From positions 217,418,325 through 217,482,324 of the forward strand of contig OV050030.1 of assembly GCA_920105625.2 (NCBI GenBank): a DNA stretch of 64,000 nucleotides. Direction: 5' to 3'. Position 1 is the first letter of the stretch. Each line of letters opens with the position of its first letter. Both the position numbers and the translations under genes were made by a program. The DNA comes from Clusia tigrina (lineage: Eukaryota > Arthropoda > Insecta > Diptera > Clusiidae). Positions 1 to 13,500 of this stretch are shown one piece after another. The notes beneath the pieces were generated by a model, which saw nothing but the letters and a program-made list of their open reading frames with translations, made no database searches and had not been told where the DNA came from.

Positions 1-2570
1 ACACGTATCAAAGTTTGCAACATTCAAATGCTTGTAACTTTTTACTGGAGCGTCATAAAATCTTGAAATTTGGTAACAATAAAGTACTCGAGGTCCTTTG
101 TCAATTAAAGTTATCGCTCATAGCTATGGTACCCTTGTGTCCCAAATCAAATACTGATAAAACTTCAAATCGCCCTAACTTCTCTACTGTGCGTCCTCTA
201 CCTATCATAGTTTGCAACAAATGCTCGTAACTTTTTACTGGAGCGTCATAAAACCTTGAAATTTTGTGACAATAAAGTACTTGTTCCTCTTATCAATTTA
301 AGGTATCGCTCATAGCTATGATACCCTTGAGTCCCAAATCAAACACTGCTAAAACTTCAAATGGCCGTAACTTCTATACGGTGCGTCCTATACCTATCAA
401 AGTTTGCAACATTCAAATGCTTGTAACTTTTTACTGGAGCGTCATAAAATCTTGAAATTTTGTAACAATCAAGTACTCGAGCCTCTTGTCAATTAAAGTT
501 ATCGCTCATAGCTATGCTACCCTTGTGTCCCAAATCAAATACTGATAAAACTTCAATCACCCTAACTTCTCTACTGTGCGTCTTCTACCTATCATAGTTT
601 GCAACAAATGCTCGTAACTTTTTACTGGAGCGTCAGGAAACCTTGAAATTTTGTGACTATAAAGTACTCGAGCCTGTTGTCAATTTAAGCTATCGCTGAT
701 AGCTATGCTACCCTTGACTCCAAAATCAAACACTGATAAAACTTCAAATGGCCCTAACTTCTATATGGTGTGTCCTATACCTATCAAAGTTGGCAACATT
801 AAAATGCTAGTAACTTTTAAATGTAGCGTCAAAAAACCTTGAAATTTTGTGACAATAAAGTATTCGATTCTCTTGTCAATTTAAGCTTTTGGTCATAGCT
901 ATGCTACCCTTGGGTTCCAAATCAAACGCTGATAAAACTTCAAATGGCCCTTACTTCTGTACTGTGCGTCCTATACCTATCAAAGTTTGCAACAATCAAA
1001 TGCTTGTAACTTTTTACTGGAGCGATATAAAACCTTGAAATTTTGTGACAATAAAGTACTCGAGCCTCTTGTCAATTTAAGCTATCGTTCATAGCTATGC
1101 TACCCTTGAGTCCCAAATCAAACACTGCTAAAGCTTCAAACGGCCCTTACTTCTGTACGAAGCGTCCTACACGTATCAAAGTTTGCAACATTCAAATGCT
1201 TGTAACTTTTTCTGGAGCGTCATAAAATCTTGAAATTTTGTAACAATAAAGTACTCGAGCCTTTTGTCAATTAAAGTTATCGCTCATAGCTATGCTTCCC
1301 TTGTGTCCCAAATCAAATACTGATAAAACTTCAAATCACCCTAATTTCTCTACAGTGCGTCCTCTATCTATCATAGTTTGCAACAAATGCTTGTAACTTT
1401 TTACTGGAGCGTCAGAAAACCTTGAAATTTTGTGACTATAAAGTACTCGAGCCTGTTGTCAATTTAAGCTATCGCTCATAGCTATGCTACCCGTGAGTCC
1501 CAAATCGAACACTGATAAAGCTTCAAATGGCCCTAACTTCTATATGGTGTGTCCTATACCTATCAAAGTTTGCAACATTAAAATGCTAGTAACTTTTAAA
1601 TGGAGCGTCAAAAAACCTTGAAATTTTGTGACAATAAAGTATTCGATTCGCTTGTCAATTTAAGCTATCGCTCATAGCCATGCTACCCGTGAGTCCCAAA
1701 TCGAACACTGATAAAACTTCAAATGGCCCTAACTTCTGTACGGTGCGTCCTATACAAATCAAAGTTTGCAGCAATCAAATGCTTGTAACTTTTTACTGGA
1801 GCGTTATACAACCTTGAAATTTTATGACAATAAAGTACTCGTGCCTCTTGCCAATCAAATTTATCGCCCTTAGCTATGCTACCCTTGTGTCCCAAATCAA
1901 ATACTGATAAAACTTCAAATCACCCTAACTTCTCTACTGTGCGTCCTCTACCTATCATACTTTGCAACAAATGCTCGTAACTTTTTACTGGAGCGTCAAA
2001 AAACCTTGAAATTTTGTGAAAATAAAGTACTCGAGCCTCTTGTCAATTTAAGCTATCGCTCATAGCTATGCTACCCTTGAGTCCCAAATCAAACACTGCT
2101 AAAGCTTCAAACGGCCCTTAAGTCTGTACGAAGCGTCCTACACTTATCAAAGTTTGCAACATTCAAATGCTTGTAACTTTTTACTGGAGCGTCATAAAAT
2201 CTTGAAATTTGGTAACAATAAAGTACTCGAGGTCCTTTGTCAATTAAAGTTATCGCTCATAGCTATGGTACCCTTGTGTCCCAAATCAAATACTGATAAA
2301 ACTTCAAATCGCCCTAACTTCTCTACTGTGCGTCCTCTACCTATCATAGTTTGCAACAAATGCTCGTAACTTTTTACTGGAGCGTCATAAAACCTTGAAA
2401 TTTTGTGACAATAAAGTACTTGTTCCTCTTATCAATTTAAGGTATCGCTCATAGCTATGATACCCTTGAGTCCCAAATCAAACACTGCTAAAACTTCAAA
2501 TGGCCGTAACTTCTATACGGTGCGTCCTATACCTATCAAAGTTTGCAACATTCAAATGCTTGTAACTTTT
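1..2570 (+). repeat. Higher-order repeat pair, offset 2139 bp
   Basis: Bases from about 1-420 recur from about 2140-2560, including the same private variants (GGTAACAATAAAG, CTCGAGGTCC, GCTATGGTACC). The similarity breaks near 2578, where the second copy changes to GGAGTGTCAAAAAACC. The unit is therefore about eleven monomers long, with only its first part repeated here. Confidence 0.8.
2051..2070. other. Example of the conserved satellite dyad
   Basis: AGCTAT (2051-2056) and ATAGCT (2062-2067) are inverted repeats separated by CGCTC. They overlap the perfect 10-bp palindrome CATAGCTATG (2061-2070). The motif occurs in most monomers throughout the window. A minority class reads GGCTCATAACTATG and loses the palindrome; another reads AGCTCTCGCTC and keeps only CATAGCTATG. 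Confidence 0.85.
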
Positions 2571-2880
2571 TACTGGAGTGTCAAAAAACCTTGAAATTTT
2601 GTGACAATAAATTACTCGTGCCTTTTATCAATTTAAGCTCTCGCTCATAGCTATGCTACCCTTGACTGCAAAATAAAACACTGATAAAACCTCAAATGGC
2701 CCTAACTTCTGTACGGTGCGTCCTATACCAACAAAGTTTGCAACATTCAAATTCTTACTGGAGCGTCAAAAACCTTGAAATGTTGTGACAATAAAGTATT
2801 CGTGCCACTTATCAATTTAAGCTATCGCTCATAGCTATGCTACCCTTGACTCCAAAATCAAACACTGATAAAACTTCAAA

Positions 2881-4940
2881 TGGCTCTAACATCTGTACGA
2901 TGCGTCCTACATCTATCAAAGTTTGCAACATTCAAATGCTTGTAACTTTTTACTGGAGCGTCAAAAAACCTTGAAATTTTGTGAGAATAAAGTACTCGGG
3001 CCTCTTATCAATTTAAGCTATCGCTCATAGCTATGCTACCCATGCCTCCAAAATCAAACAATGATGAAACTTCAAATGGCCCTAACTTCTATACGGTGCA
3101 TCCTATACCTATTCAAGTTTGCAACAATCAAATGCTTGTAACTTTTTACTGGAGTGTCATAAAACCTTGAAATTTTGTGACAATAAACTACTCGTGCCTT
3201 TTATCAATTTAAGCTCTCGCTCATAGCTATGCTACCCTTGACTGCAAAATAAAACACTGATAAAACCTCACATGGCCCTAACTTCTGTACAGTGCGTCCC
3301 ATACCTATCAAAGTTTGCAACATTCAAATGCTTACTGGAGCGTCCTAAAACCTTGAAATTTTGTGACAATAAAGTACTCGTGCCTCTTGTCAATCAAATT
3401 TATCGCTCTTAGTTATGCTACCCTTGAGTCCAATATCAAATACTGATAAAACTTCAAATAGTCCTAACTTCTATACGGTGCGTCCCATACCTATCAAAGT
3501 TTGCAACATTCAAATGCTTACTGGAGCGTCCTAAAACCTTGAAATTTGGTGACAATAAAGTACTCGTGCCTCTTGTCAATCAAATTTATCGCTCTTAGCT
3601 ATGCTACCCTTGCCTCGAAAATCAAACACTGATAGAACCTCAAATGGCCCTAACTTCTGTACGGTGCGTCCTATACCTATCAAAGTTTGCAACATTCAAA
3701 TGCTTACTGGAGCGTCATAAAACCTTGAAATGTTGTGACAATAAAGTACTTGTGCCACTTATCAATTTAAGTTATCGCTCATAGCTATGCTACCCTTGAC
3801 TCCAAAATCAAACACTGATAAAACTTCAAATGGCCCTAACTTCTATATGGTGTGTCCTATACCTATCAAAGTTGGCAACATTAAAATGCTAGTAACTTTT
3901 AAATGGAGCGTCAAAAAACCTTGAAATTTTCTGACAATAAAGTATTCGATTCTCTTGTCAATTTAAGCTATCGCTCATAGCTATGCTACCCTTGGGTTCC
4001 AAATCAAACACTGATAAAACTTCAAATGGCCCCAACTTCTATACGGTGCGTCCTATACCTATCAAAGTTTGCAACAATCAAATGCTTGTAACTTTTTACT
4101 GGAGCGTTATAAAACCTTGAAATGTTGTGACAATAAAGTATTCGTGCCACTTATCAATTTAAGCTAACGCTCATAGCTATGCTACCCTTGACTCCAAAAT
4201 CAAACACTGATAAAACTTCAAATGGCTCTAACATCTGTACGATGCGTCCTACACCTATCAAAGTTTGCAACATTCAAATGCTTGTAACTTTTTACTGGAG
4301 CGTCAAAAAACCTTGAAATTTTGTGAGAATAAAGTACTCGGGCCTCTTATCAATTCAAGCTATCGCTCATAGCTATGCTACCCATGCCTCCAAAATCAAA
4401 CAATGATGAAACTTCAAATGGCCCTAACTTGTATACGGTGCATCCTATACCTATTCAAGTTTGCAACAATCAAATTCTTGTAACTTTTTACTGGAGTGTC
4501 ATAAAACCTTGAAATTTTGTGACAATAAACTACTCGTGCCTTTTATCAATTTAAGCTCTCGCTCATAGCTATGCTACCCTTGACTGCAAAATAAAACACT
4601 GATAAAACCTCACATGGCCCTAACTTCTGTACAGTGCGTCCCATACCTATCAAAGTTTGCAACATTCAAATGCTTACTGGAGCGTCCTAAAACCTTGAAA
4701 TTTGGTGACAATAAAGTACTCGTGCCTCTTGTCAATCAAATTTATGGCTCTTAGTTATGCTACCCTTGAGTCCCAAATCAAATACTGATAAAACTTCAAA
4801 TAGTCCTAACTTCTATACGGTGCGTCCCATACCTATCAAAGTTTGCAACATTCAAATGCTTACTGGAGCGTCCTAAAACCTTGAAATTTGGTGACAATAA
4901 AGTACTCGTGCCTCTTGTCAATCAAATTTATCGCTCTTAG
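2881..4940 (+). repeat. Higher-order repeat pair, offset about 1342 bp
   Basis: The variant string TGGCTCTAACATCTGTACGA begins at 2881 and again at 4223. The following monomers keep matching private variants: CATGCCTCC, GATGAAACTTC, CACATGGCCC, and CAAATAGTCC at 3454 and about 4797. This is a seven-monomer unit in two near-identical adjacent copies. Confidence 0.75.
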
Positions 4941-7900
4941 CTATGCTACCCTTGCCTCGAAAATCAAACACTGATAGAACCTCAAATGGCCCTAACTTCT
5001 GTACGGTGCGTCATATACCTATCAAAGTTTGCAACATTCAAATGCTTACTGGAGCGTCATAAAACCTTGAAATGTTGTGACAATAAAGTACTTGTGCCAC
5101 TTATCAATTTAAGTTATCGCTCATAGCTATGCTACCCTTGACTCCAAAATCAAACACTGATAAAACTTCAAATGGCCCTAACTTCTATATGGTGTGTCCT
5201 ATACCTATCAAAGTTGGCAACATTAAAATGCTAGTAACTTTTAAATGGAGCGTCAAAAAACCTTGAAATTTTGTGACAATAAAGTATTCGAGCCTCTTGT
5301 CAATTTAAGCTATCGTTCATAGCTATGCTACCCTTGAGTCCCAAATCAAACACTGCTAAAGCTTCAAACGGCCCTTACTTCTGTACGAAGCGTCCTACAC
5401 GTATCAAAGTTTGCAACATTCAAATGCTTGTAACTTTTTACTGGAGCGTCATAAAATCTTGAAATTTTGTAACAATAAAGTACTCGAGCCTTTTGTCAAT
5501 TAAAGTTACCGCTCATAGCTATGCTACCCTTGTGTCCCAAATCAAATACTGATAAAACTTCAAATCACCCTAATTTCTCTACTGTACCTACTCTACCTAT
5601 CATAGTTTGCAACAAATGCTCGTAACTTTTTACTGGAGTGTCAGAAAACCTTGAAATTTTGTGACTATAAAGTACTCGAGCCTCTTGTCAATTTAAGCTA
5701 TCGCTCATAGCTATGCTACCCTTGAGTCCCAAATCAAACACTGATAAAGCTTCAAATGACCCTAACTTCTATATGGTGTGTCCTATACCTATCAAAGTTT
5801 GCAACATTAAAATGCTAGTAACTTTTAAATGGAGCGTCAAAAAACCTTGAAATTTTGTGACAATAAAGTATTCGATTCGCTTGTCAATTTAAGCTATCGC
5901 TCATAGCCATGCTACCCGTGAGTCCCAAATCGAACACTGATAAAACTTCAAATGGCCCTAACTTCTGTACGGTGCGTCCTATACAAATCAAAGTTTGCAG
6001 CAATCAAATGCTTGTAACTTTTTACTGGAGCGTTATACAACCTTGAAATTTTATGACAATAAAGTACTCGTGCCTCTTGCCAATCAAATTTATCGCCCTT
6101 AGCTATGCTACCCTTGTGTCCCAAATCAAATACTGATAAAACTACAAATCACCCTAACTTCTCTACTGTGCGTCCTCTACCTATCATACTTTGCAACAAA
6201 TGCTCGTAACTTTTTACTGGAGTGTCAGAAAACCTTGAAATTTTGTGACTATAAAGTACTCGAGCCTCTTGTCAATTTAAGCTATCGCTCATAGCTATGC
6301 TGCCCTTGAGTCCCAAATCAAACTCTGCTAAAGCTTCACACGGCCCTTACTTCTGTACGAAGCGTCCTGCACGTATCAAAGTTTGCAACATTCAAATGCT
6401 TGTAACTTTTTACTGGAGCGTCATAAAACTTTGAAATTTTGTGACAATAAAGTACTCGTGCCTCTTATCAATTTAAGCTATCGCTAATATCTATGCTACC
6501 CTTGACTCCAAAATAAAACACTGATAAAACCTCAAATGGCCCTAACTTCTGTACGGTGCGTCCTATATCTATCAAAGTTTGCAACATTCAAATGCTTACT
6601 GGAGCGTCATAAAACCTTGAAATGTTGTGACAATAAAGTACTCGTGCCACTTATCAATTTAAGTTGTCGCTCATAGCTATGCTACCCTTGACTCCAAAAT
6701 CAAACCCTGATAAAACTTCAAATGGGCCTAACTTCTATATGGTGTGTCCTATTCCTATCAAAGTTTGCAACATTAAAATGCTAGTAACTTTTAAATGGAG
6801 CGTCAAAAAAACTTGAAATTTTGTGACAATAAAGTATTCGATTCTCTTCTCAATTTAAGCTATCGCTCATAGCTATGCGCGATAACCCTTGGGTTCCAAA
6901 TCAAACACTGATAAAACTTCAAATGGCCCTAACTTCTGTACGGTGCGTCCTATACCTATCAAAGTTTGCAACAATCAAATGCTTGTAACTTTTTACTGGA
7001 GCGTTATAAAACCTTGAAATTTTGTGACAATAAAGTACTCGAGCCTCTTGTCAATTTAAGCTATCGCTCATAGCTATGCTATACTTGAGTCCCAAATCAA
7101 ACACTGCTAAAGCTTCAAATGGCCCTTACTTCTGTACGAAGCGTCCTACACGTATCAAAGTTTGCAACATCAAATGCTTGTAACTTTTTACTGGAGCGTC
7201 ATAAAATCTTGAAATTTTGTAACAATAAAGTACTCGAGGTCCTTTGTCAATTAAAGTTATCGCTCATAGCTATGGTACCCTTGTGTCCCAAATCAAATAC
7301 TGATAAAACTTCCAATCGCCCTAACTTCTCTACTGTGCGTCCTCTACCTATCATAGTTTGCAACAAATGCTCGTAACTTTTTACTGGAGCGTCATAAAAC
7401 CTTGAAATTTTGTGACAATAAAGTACTTGTTCCTCTTATCAATTTAAGGTATCGCTCATAGCTATGATACCCTTGAGTCCCAAATCAAACACTGCTAAAA
7501 CTTCAAATGGCCGTAACTTCTATACGGTGCGTCCTATACCTATCAAAGTTTGCAACATTCAAATGCTTGTAACTTTTTACTGGAGTGTCAAAAACCTTGA
7601 AATTTTGTGACAATAAACTACTCGTGCCTTTTATCAATTTAAGCTCTCGCTCATAGCTATGCTACCCTTGACTGCAAAATAAAACACTGATAAAACCTCA
7701 AATGGCCCTAACTTCTGTACGGAGCGTCATATACCAACAAAGTTTAGTACTCGTGCCTCTTGTCAATCAAATTTATGGCTCTTAGTTATGCTACCCTTGA
7801 GTCCCAAATCAAATACTGATAAAACTTCAAATAGTCCTAACTTCTATACGGTGCGTCCCATACCTATCAAAGTTTGCAACATTCAAATGCTTACTGGAGC

Positions 7901-8856
7901 GTCCTAAAACCTTGAAATATGGTGACAATAAAGTACTCGTGCCTCTTGTCAATCAAATTTATCGCTCTTAGCTATGCTACCCTTGCCTCGAAAATCAAAC
8001 ACTGATAGAACCTCAAATGGCCCTAACTTCTGTACGGTGCGTCCTATACCTATCAAAGTTTGCAACATTCAAATGCTTACTGGAGCGTCATAAAACCTTG
8101 AAATGTTGTGACAATAAAGTACTTGTGCCACTTATCAATTTAAGTTATCGCTCATAGCTATGCTACCCTTGACTCCAAAATCAAACACTGATAAAACTTC
8201 AAATGGCCCTAACTTCTATATGGTGTGTCCTATACCTATCAAAGTTGGCAACATTAAAATGCTAGTAACTTTTAAATGGAGCGTCAAAAAACCTTGAAAT
8301 TTTGTGACAATAAAGTATTCGAGCCTCTTGTCAATTTAAGCTATCGTTCATAGCTATGCTACCCTTGAGTCCCAAATCAAACACTGCTAAAGCTTCAAAC
8401 GGCCCTTACTTCTGTACGAAGCGTCCTACACGTATCAAAGTTTGCAACATTCAAATGCTTGTAACTTTTTACTGGAGCGTCATAAAATCTTGAAATTTTG
8501 TAACAATAAAGTACTCGAGCCTTTTGTCAATTAAAGTTACCGCTCATAGCTATGCTACCCTTGTGTCCCAAATCAAATACTGATAAAACTTCAAATCACC
8601 CTAATTTCTCTACTGTACCTCCTCTACCTATCATAGTTTGCAACAAATGCTCGTAACTTTTTACTGGAGTGTCAGAAAACCTTGAAATTTTGTGACTATA
8701 AAGTACTCGAGCCTCTTGTCAATTTAAGCTATCGCTCATAGCTATGCTACCCTTGAGTCCCAAATCAAACACTGATAAAGCTTCAAATGACCCTAACTTC
8801 TATATGGTGTGTCCTATACCTATCAAAGTTTGCAACATTAAAATGCTAGTAACTTT
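4714..8856 (+). repeat. Duplicated satellite segment, offset 3031 bp (4714-5825 and 7745-8856)
   Basis: Matching private variants fix the offset at 3031: TTTATGGCTCTTAGTTATGC at 4740 and 7771, TAGTCCTAA at 4801 and 7832, TAAAGTATTCGAGCC at 5280 and 8311, and CGTTCATAGC shortly after each. The left end of the second copy is a truncated monomer at about 7727-7760, where AACAAAGTTTAGTACTCG joins two monomer positions that are normally about 75 bp apart. Confidence 0.75.
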
Positions 8857-10598
8857 TAAATGGAGCGTCAAAAAAACTTGAAATTTTGTGACAATAAAGT
8901 ATTCGATTCTCTTCTCAATTTAAGCTATCGCTCATAGCTATGCGCGATAACCCTTGGGTTCCAAATCAAACACTGATAAAACTTCAAATGGCCCTAACTT
9001 CTGTACGGTGCGTCCTATACCTATCAAAGTTTGCAACAATCAAATGCTTGTAACTTTTTACTGGAGCGTTATAAAACCTTGAAATTTTGTGACAATAAAG
9101 TACTCGAGCCTCTTGTCAATTTAAGCTATCGCTCATAGCTATGCTATACTTGAGTCCCAAATCAAACACTGCTAAAGCTTCAAATGGCCCTTACTTCTGT
9201 ACGAAGCGTCCTACACGTATCAAAGTTTGCAACATTCAAATGCTTGTAACTTTTTACTGGAGCGTCATAAAATCTTGAAATTTTGTAACAATAAAGTACT
9301 CGAGGTCCTTTGTCAACTAAAGTTATCGCTCATAGCTATGGTACCCTTGTGTCCCAAATCAAATACTGATAAAACTTCCAATCGCCCTAACTTCTCTACT
9401 GTGCGTCCTCTACCTATCATAGTTTGCAACAAATGCTCGTAACTTTTTACTGGAGCGTCATAAAACCTTGAAATTTTGTGACAATAAAGTACTTGTTCCT
9501 CTTATCAATTTAAGGTATCGCTCATAGCTATGATACCCTTGAGTCCCAAATCAAACACTGCTAAAACTTCAAATGGCCGTAACTTCTATACGGTGCGTCC
9601 TATACCTATCAAAGTTTGCAACATTCAAATGCTTGTAACTTTTTACTGGAGTGTCAAAAACCTTGAAATTTTGTGACAATAAACTACTCGTGCCTTTTAT
9701 CAATTTAAGCTCTCGCTCATAGCTATGCTACCCTTGACTGCAAAATAAAACACTGATAAAACCTCAAATGGCCCTAACTTCTGTACGGAGCGTCATATAC
9801 CAACAAAGTTTAGTACTCGTGCCTCTTGTCAATCAAATTTATGGCTCTTAGTTATGCTACCCTTGAGTCCCAAATCAAATACTGATAAAACTTCAAATAG
9901 TCCTAACTTCTATACGGTGCGTCCCATACCTATCAAAGTTTGCAACATTCAAATGCTTACTGGAGCGTCCTAAAACCTTGAAATATGGTGACAATAAAGT
10001 ACTCGTGCCTCTTGTCAATCAAATTTATCGCTCTTAGCTATGCTACCCTTGCCTCGAAAATCAAACACTGATAGAACCTCAAATGGCCCTAACTTCTGTA
10101 CGGTGCGTCCTATACCTATCAAAGTTTGCAACATTCAAATGCTTACTGGAGTGTCATAAAACCTTGAAATGTTGTGGCAATAAAGTACTTGTGCCACTTA
10201 TCAATTTAAGTTATCGCTCATAGCTATGCTATACTTGAGTCCCAAATCAAACACTGCTAAAGCTTCAAATGGCCCTTACTTCTGTACGAAGCGTCCTACA
10301 CGTATCAAAGTTTGCAACATTCAAATGCTTGTAACTTTTTACTGGAGCGTCATAAAATCTTGAAATTTTGTAACAATAAAGTACTCGAGGTCCTTTGTCA
10401 ATTAAAGTTATCGCTCATAGCTATGGTACCCTTGTGTCCCAAATCAAATACTGATAAAACTTCAAATCGCCCTAACTTCTCTACTGTGCGTCCTCTACCT
10501 ATCATAGTTTGCAACAAATACTCGTAACTTTTTACTGGAGCGTCATAAAACCTTGAAATTTTGTGACAATAAAGTACTTGTTCCTCTTATCAATTTAA
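6790..10598 (+). repeat. Higher-order repeat, offset 2065 bp, with a third partial copy
   Basis: About 1.37 kb (6790-8163) is repeated at 8855-10228. A unique CGCGATAA insertion marks both copies (6876 and 8941), as does the same truncated monomer (about 7745 and 9810). A third partial copy starts near 10228 at GCTATACTTGAG and runs to about 10598, at an offset of 1084-1085 from the second. Shared breakpoints show the truncated monomer arose before the block was duplicated. Confidence 0.8.
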
Positions 10599-13500
10599 GC
10601 TATCGCTCATAGCTATGCTACACTTGACTCCAAAATAAAACACTGATAAAACTTCAAATGGCCCTAACTTCTATACGGTGCGTCCTACACCTATCAAAGT
10701 TTGCAACATTCAAATGCTTGTAACTTTTTACTGGAGTGTCATAAAACCTTGAAATTTTGTGACAATAAACTACTCGTGCCTTTTATCAATTTAAGCTCTC
10801 GCTCATAGCTATGCTACCCTTGACTGCAAAATAAAACACTGATAAAACCTCAAATGGCCCTAACTTCTGTACGGTGCATCCTATACCTATCAAAGTTTGC
10901 AACATTCAAATTCTTACTGGAGCGTCAAAAACCTTGAAATGTTGTGACAATAAAGTATTCGTGCCACTTATCAATTTAAGCTATCGCTCATAGCTATGCT
11001 ATCCTTGACTCCAAAATCAAACACTGATAAAACTTCAAATGGCCCTAACATCTGTACCATGCGTCCTACACCTATCAAGGTTTGCAACTTTCAAATGCTT
11101 GTAACTTTTTACTGGAGCGTCAAAAAACCTTGAAATTTTGTGAGAATAAATTACTCGGGCCTCTTATCAATTTAAGCTATCGCTCATAGCTATGCTACCC
11201 ATGCCTCCAAAATCAAACAATGATAAAACTTCAAATGGCCCTAACTTCTATACGGTGCATCCTATACCTATTCAAGTTTGCAACAATCAAATGCTTGTAA
11301 ATTTTTACTGGAGTGTCATAAAACCTTGAAATTTTGTGACAATAAACTACTCGTGCCTTTTATCAATTTAAGCTCTCGCTCATAGCTATGCTACCCCTGA
11401 CTGCAAAATAAAACACTGATAAAACCTCACATGGCCCTAACTTCTGTACAGTGCGTCCCATACCTATCAAAGTTTGCAGCATTCAAATGCTTACTGGAGC
11501 GTCCTAAAACCTTGAAATTTGGTGACAATAAAGTACTCGTGCCTCTTGTCAATTAAATTTATCGCTCTTAGCTATGCTACCCTTGAGTCCCAAATCAAAT
11601 ACTGATAAAACTTCAAATAGTCCTAACTTCTATACGGTGCGTCCCATACCTATCAAAGTTTGCAACATTCAAATGCTTACTGGAGCGTCCTAAAACCTTG
11701 AAATTTGGTGACAATAAAGTACTCGTGCCTCTTGTCAATTAAATTTATCGCTCTTAGCTATGCTGCCCTTGCCTCGAAAATCAAACACTGATAGAACCTC
11801 AAATGGCCCTAACTTCTGTACGGTGCGTCCTATACCTATCAAAGTTTGCAACATTGAAATACTTACTGGAGCGTCATAAAACCTTGAATTGTGACAATAA
11901 AGTATTCGATTCTCTTGTCAATTTAAGCTATCGCTCATAGCAATGCCTCTCTTGGGTTCCAAATCAAACACTGATAAAACTTCAAATGGCCCTAACTTCT
12001 GTACGGTGGGTCCTATACCTATCAAAGTTTGCAATAATCAAATGCTTGTAACTTTTTACGGGCACGTTATAAACCTTGAAATTTTGTGACAATAAAGTAC
12101 TCGAGCCTCTTGTCAGTTTAAGCTATCGCTCATAGCTATGCTACCATTGAGTCCCAAATCAAACACTGTTAAAGCTTCAAATGGCCATTACTTCTGTACG
12201 AAGCGTCCTACACGTATCAAAGTTTGCAACATTCAAAAGCTTGTAACTTTTTACTTGAGCGTCATAAAATCTGGAAATTTTGTAACAATAAAGTACTCGT
12301 GCCTTTTATCAATTTAAGCTATCGCTCATAGCTATGCTAACCATGCCTCCAAAATCAAACACTGATAAAACTTCAAATGGCCCTAAATTCTATACGGTGC
12401 GTCCTATACCTATCAAAGTTTGCAACATTCAAATGCTTGTAACTTTTTACTGGAGAGTCATAAAATCTTGAAATTTTGTGAGTATAAAGTACTCGGGCCT
12501 CTTATCAATTTAAGCTATGGCTCATAACTATGCTAAACTTGACTCCAAAACAAAACACTGGTAAAACTTCAAATGGACCTAACTTCTATACGGTGCGTCC
12601 TATACCTATCAAAGTTTGCAACATTCAAATGCTTACTGGAGCGTCCTAAAACCTTGAAATGTTGTGACAATAAAGTACTCGTGCCTCTTATCAATTTAAG
12701 CTATCGCTCATAGCTATACTACCGTTGAGTCCCAAATCAAACACTGCTAAAACTTCAAATGGCCGTAACTTCTATACGGTACGTCTTATACCTATTAAAA
12801 TTTGCAACATTAAAATGCTAGTAACTTTTAACTGGAGCGTCAAAAAACCTTGAAATTTTGTGACAATAAAGTACTCGTGCCACTTATCAATTTAAGCTAT
12901 CGCTCATAGCTATGCTACCCTTGACTCCAAAATAAAACACTGATAAAAACTCAAATGGCCCAAACTTCTATACGGTGCGTCCTATACCTATCAAAGTTTG
13001 CAACATTCAAATGCTTACTGGAGCGTCATAAAACCTTGAAATGTTGTGACAATAAAGTACTCGTGCCTCTTATCAATTTAAGCTATCGCTCACAGCTATG
13101 TTACCCTTAACTCCAAAATAAAACACTGAAAAAACCTTAAATGGCCCTAACTTCTGCACGGTGCATCCTATATATATCAAAGTTTTACAACATTCAAATG
13201 CTTACTGGAGCGTCATAAAACCTTGAAAGTTTGTGACAATAAACTACTACGTGCCTTTCATCAATTGAAGCTCTAGCTCATTGCTATGCTACCCTTGACC
13301 ACAAAATAAAACACTGATAAAACCTCAAATGGTCCCAACTTCTGTACGGTGCGTCCTATACCTATCAAAGTTTGCAACATTCAAATGCTTACTGGCGCGT
13401 CATAAAACCTGGAAATGTTGTGACAATAAAGTACTCGTGCCTCTTATCAATTTAGGCTATCGCTCATAGCTATGCTACCCTTGACTCCAAAATAAAACAC

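Noticed and set aside
15..230. Repeated open frame of 71 codons on the plus strand (also at 2154, 9227 and 10312)
   Set aside because: It is the satellite read through one monomer and lies at a fixed phase. Its copies differ as the satellite does, and similar frames appear on the other strand, with no start context or protein feature.
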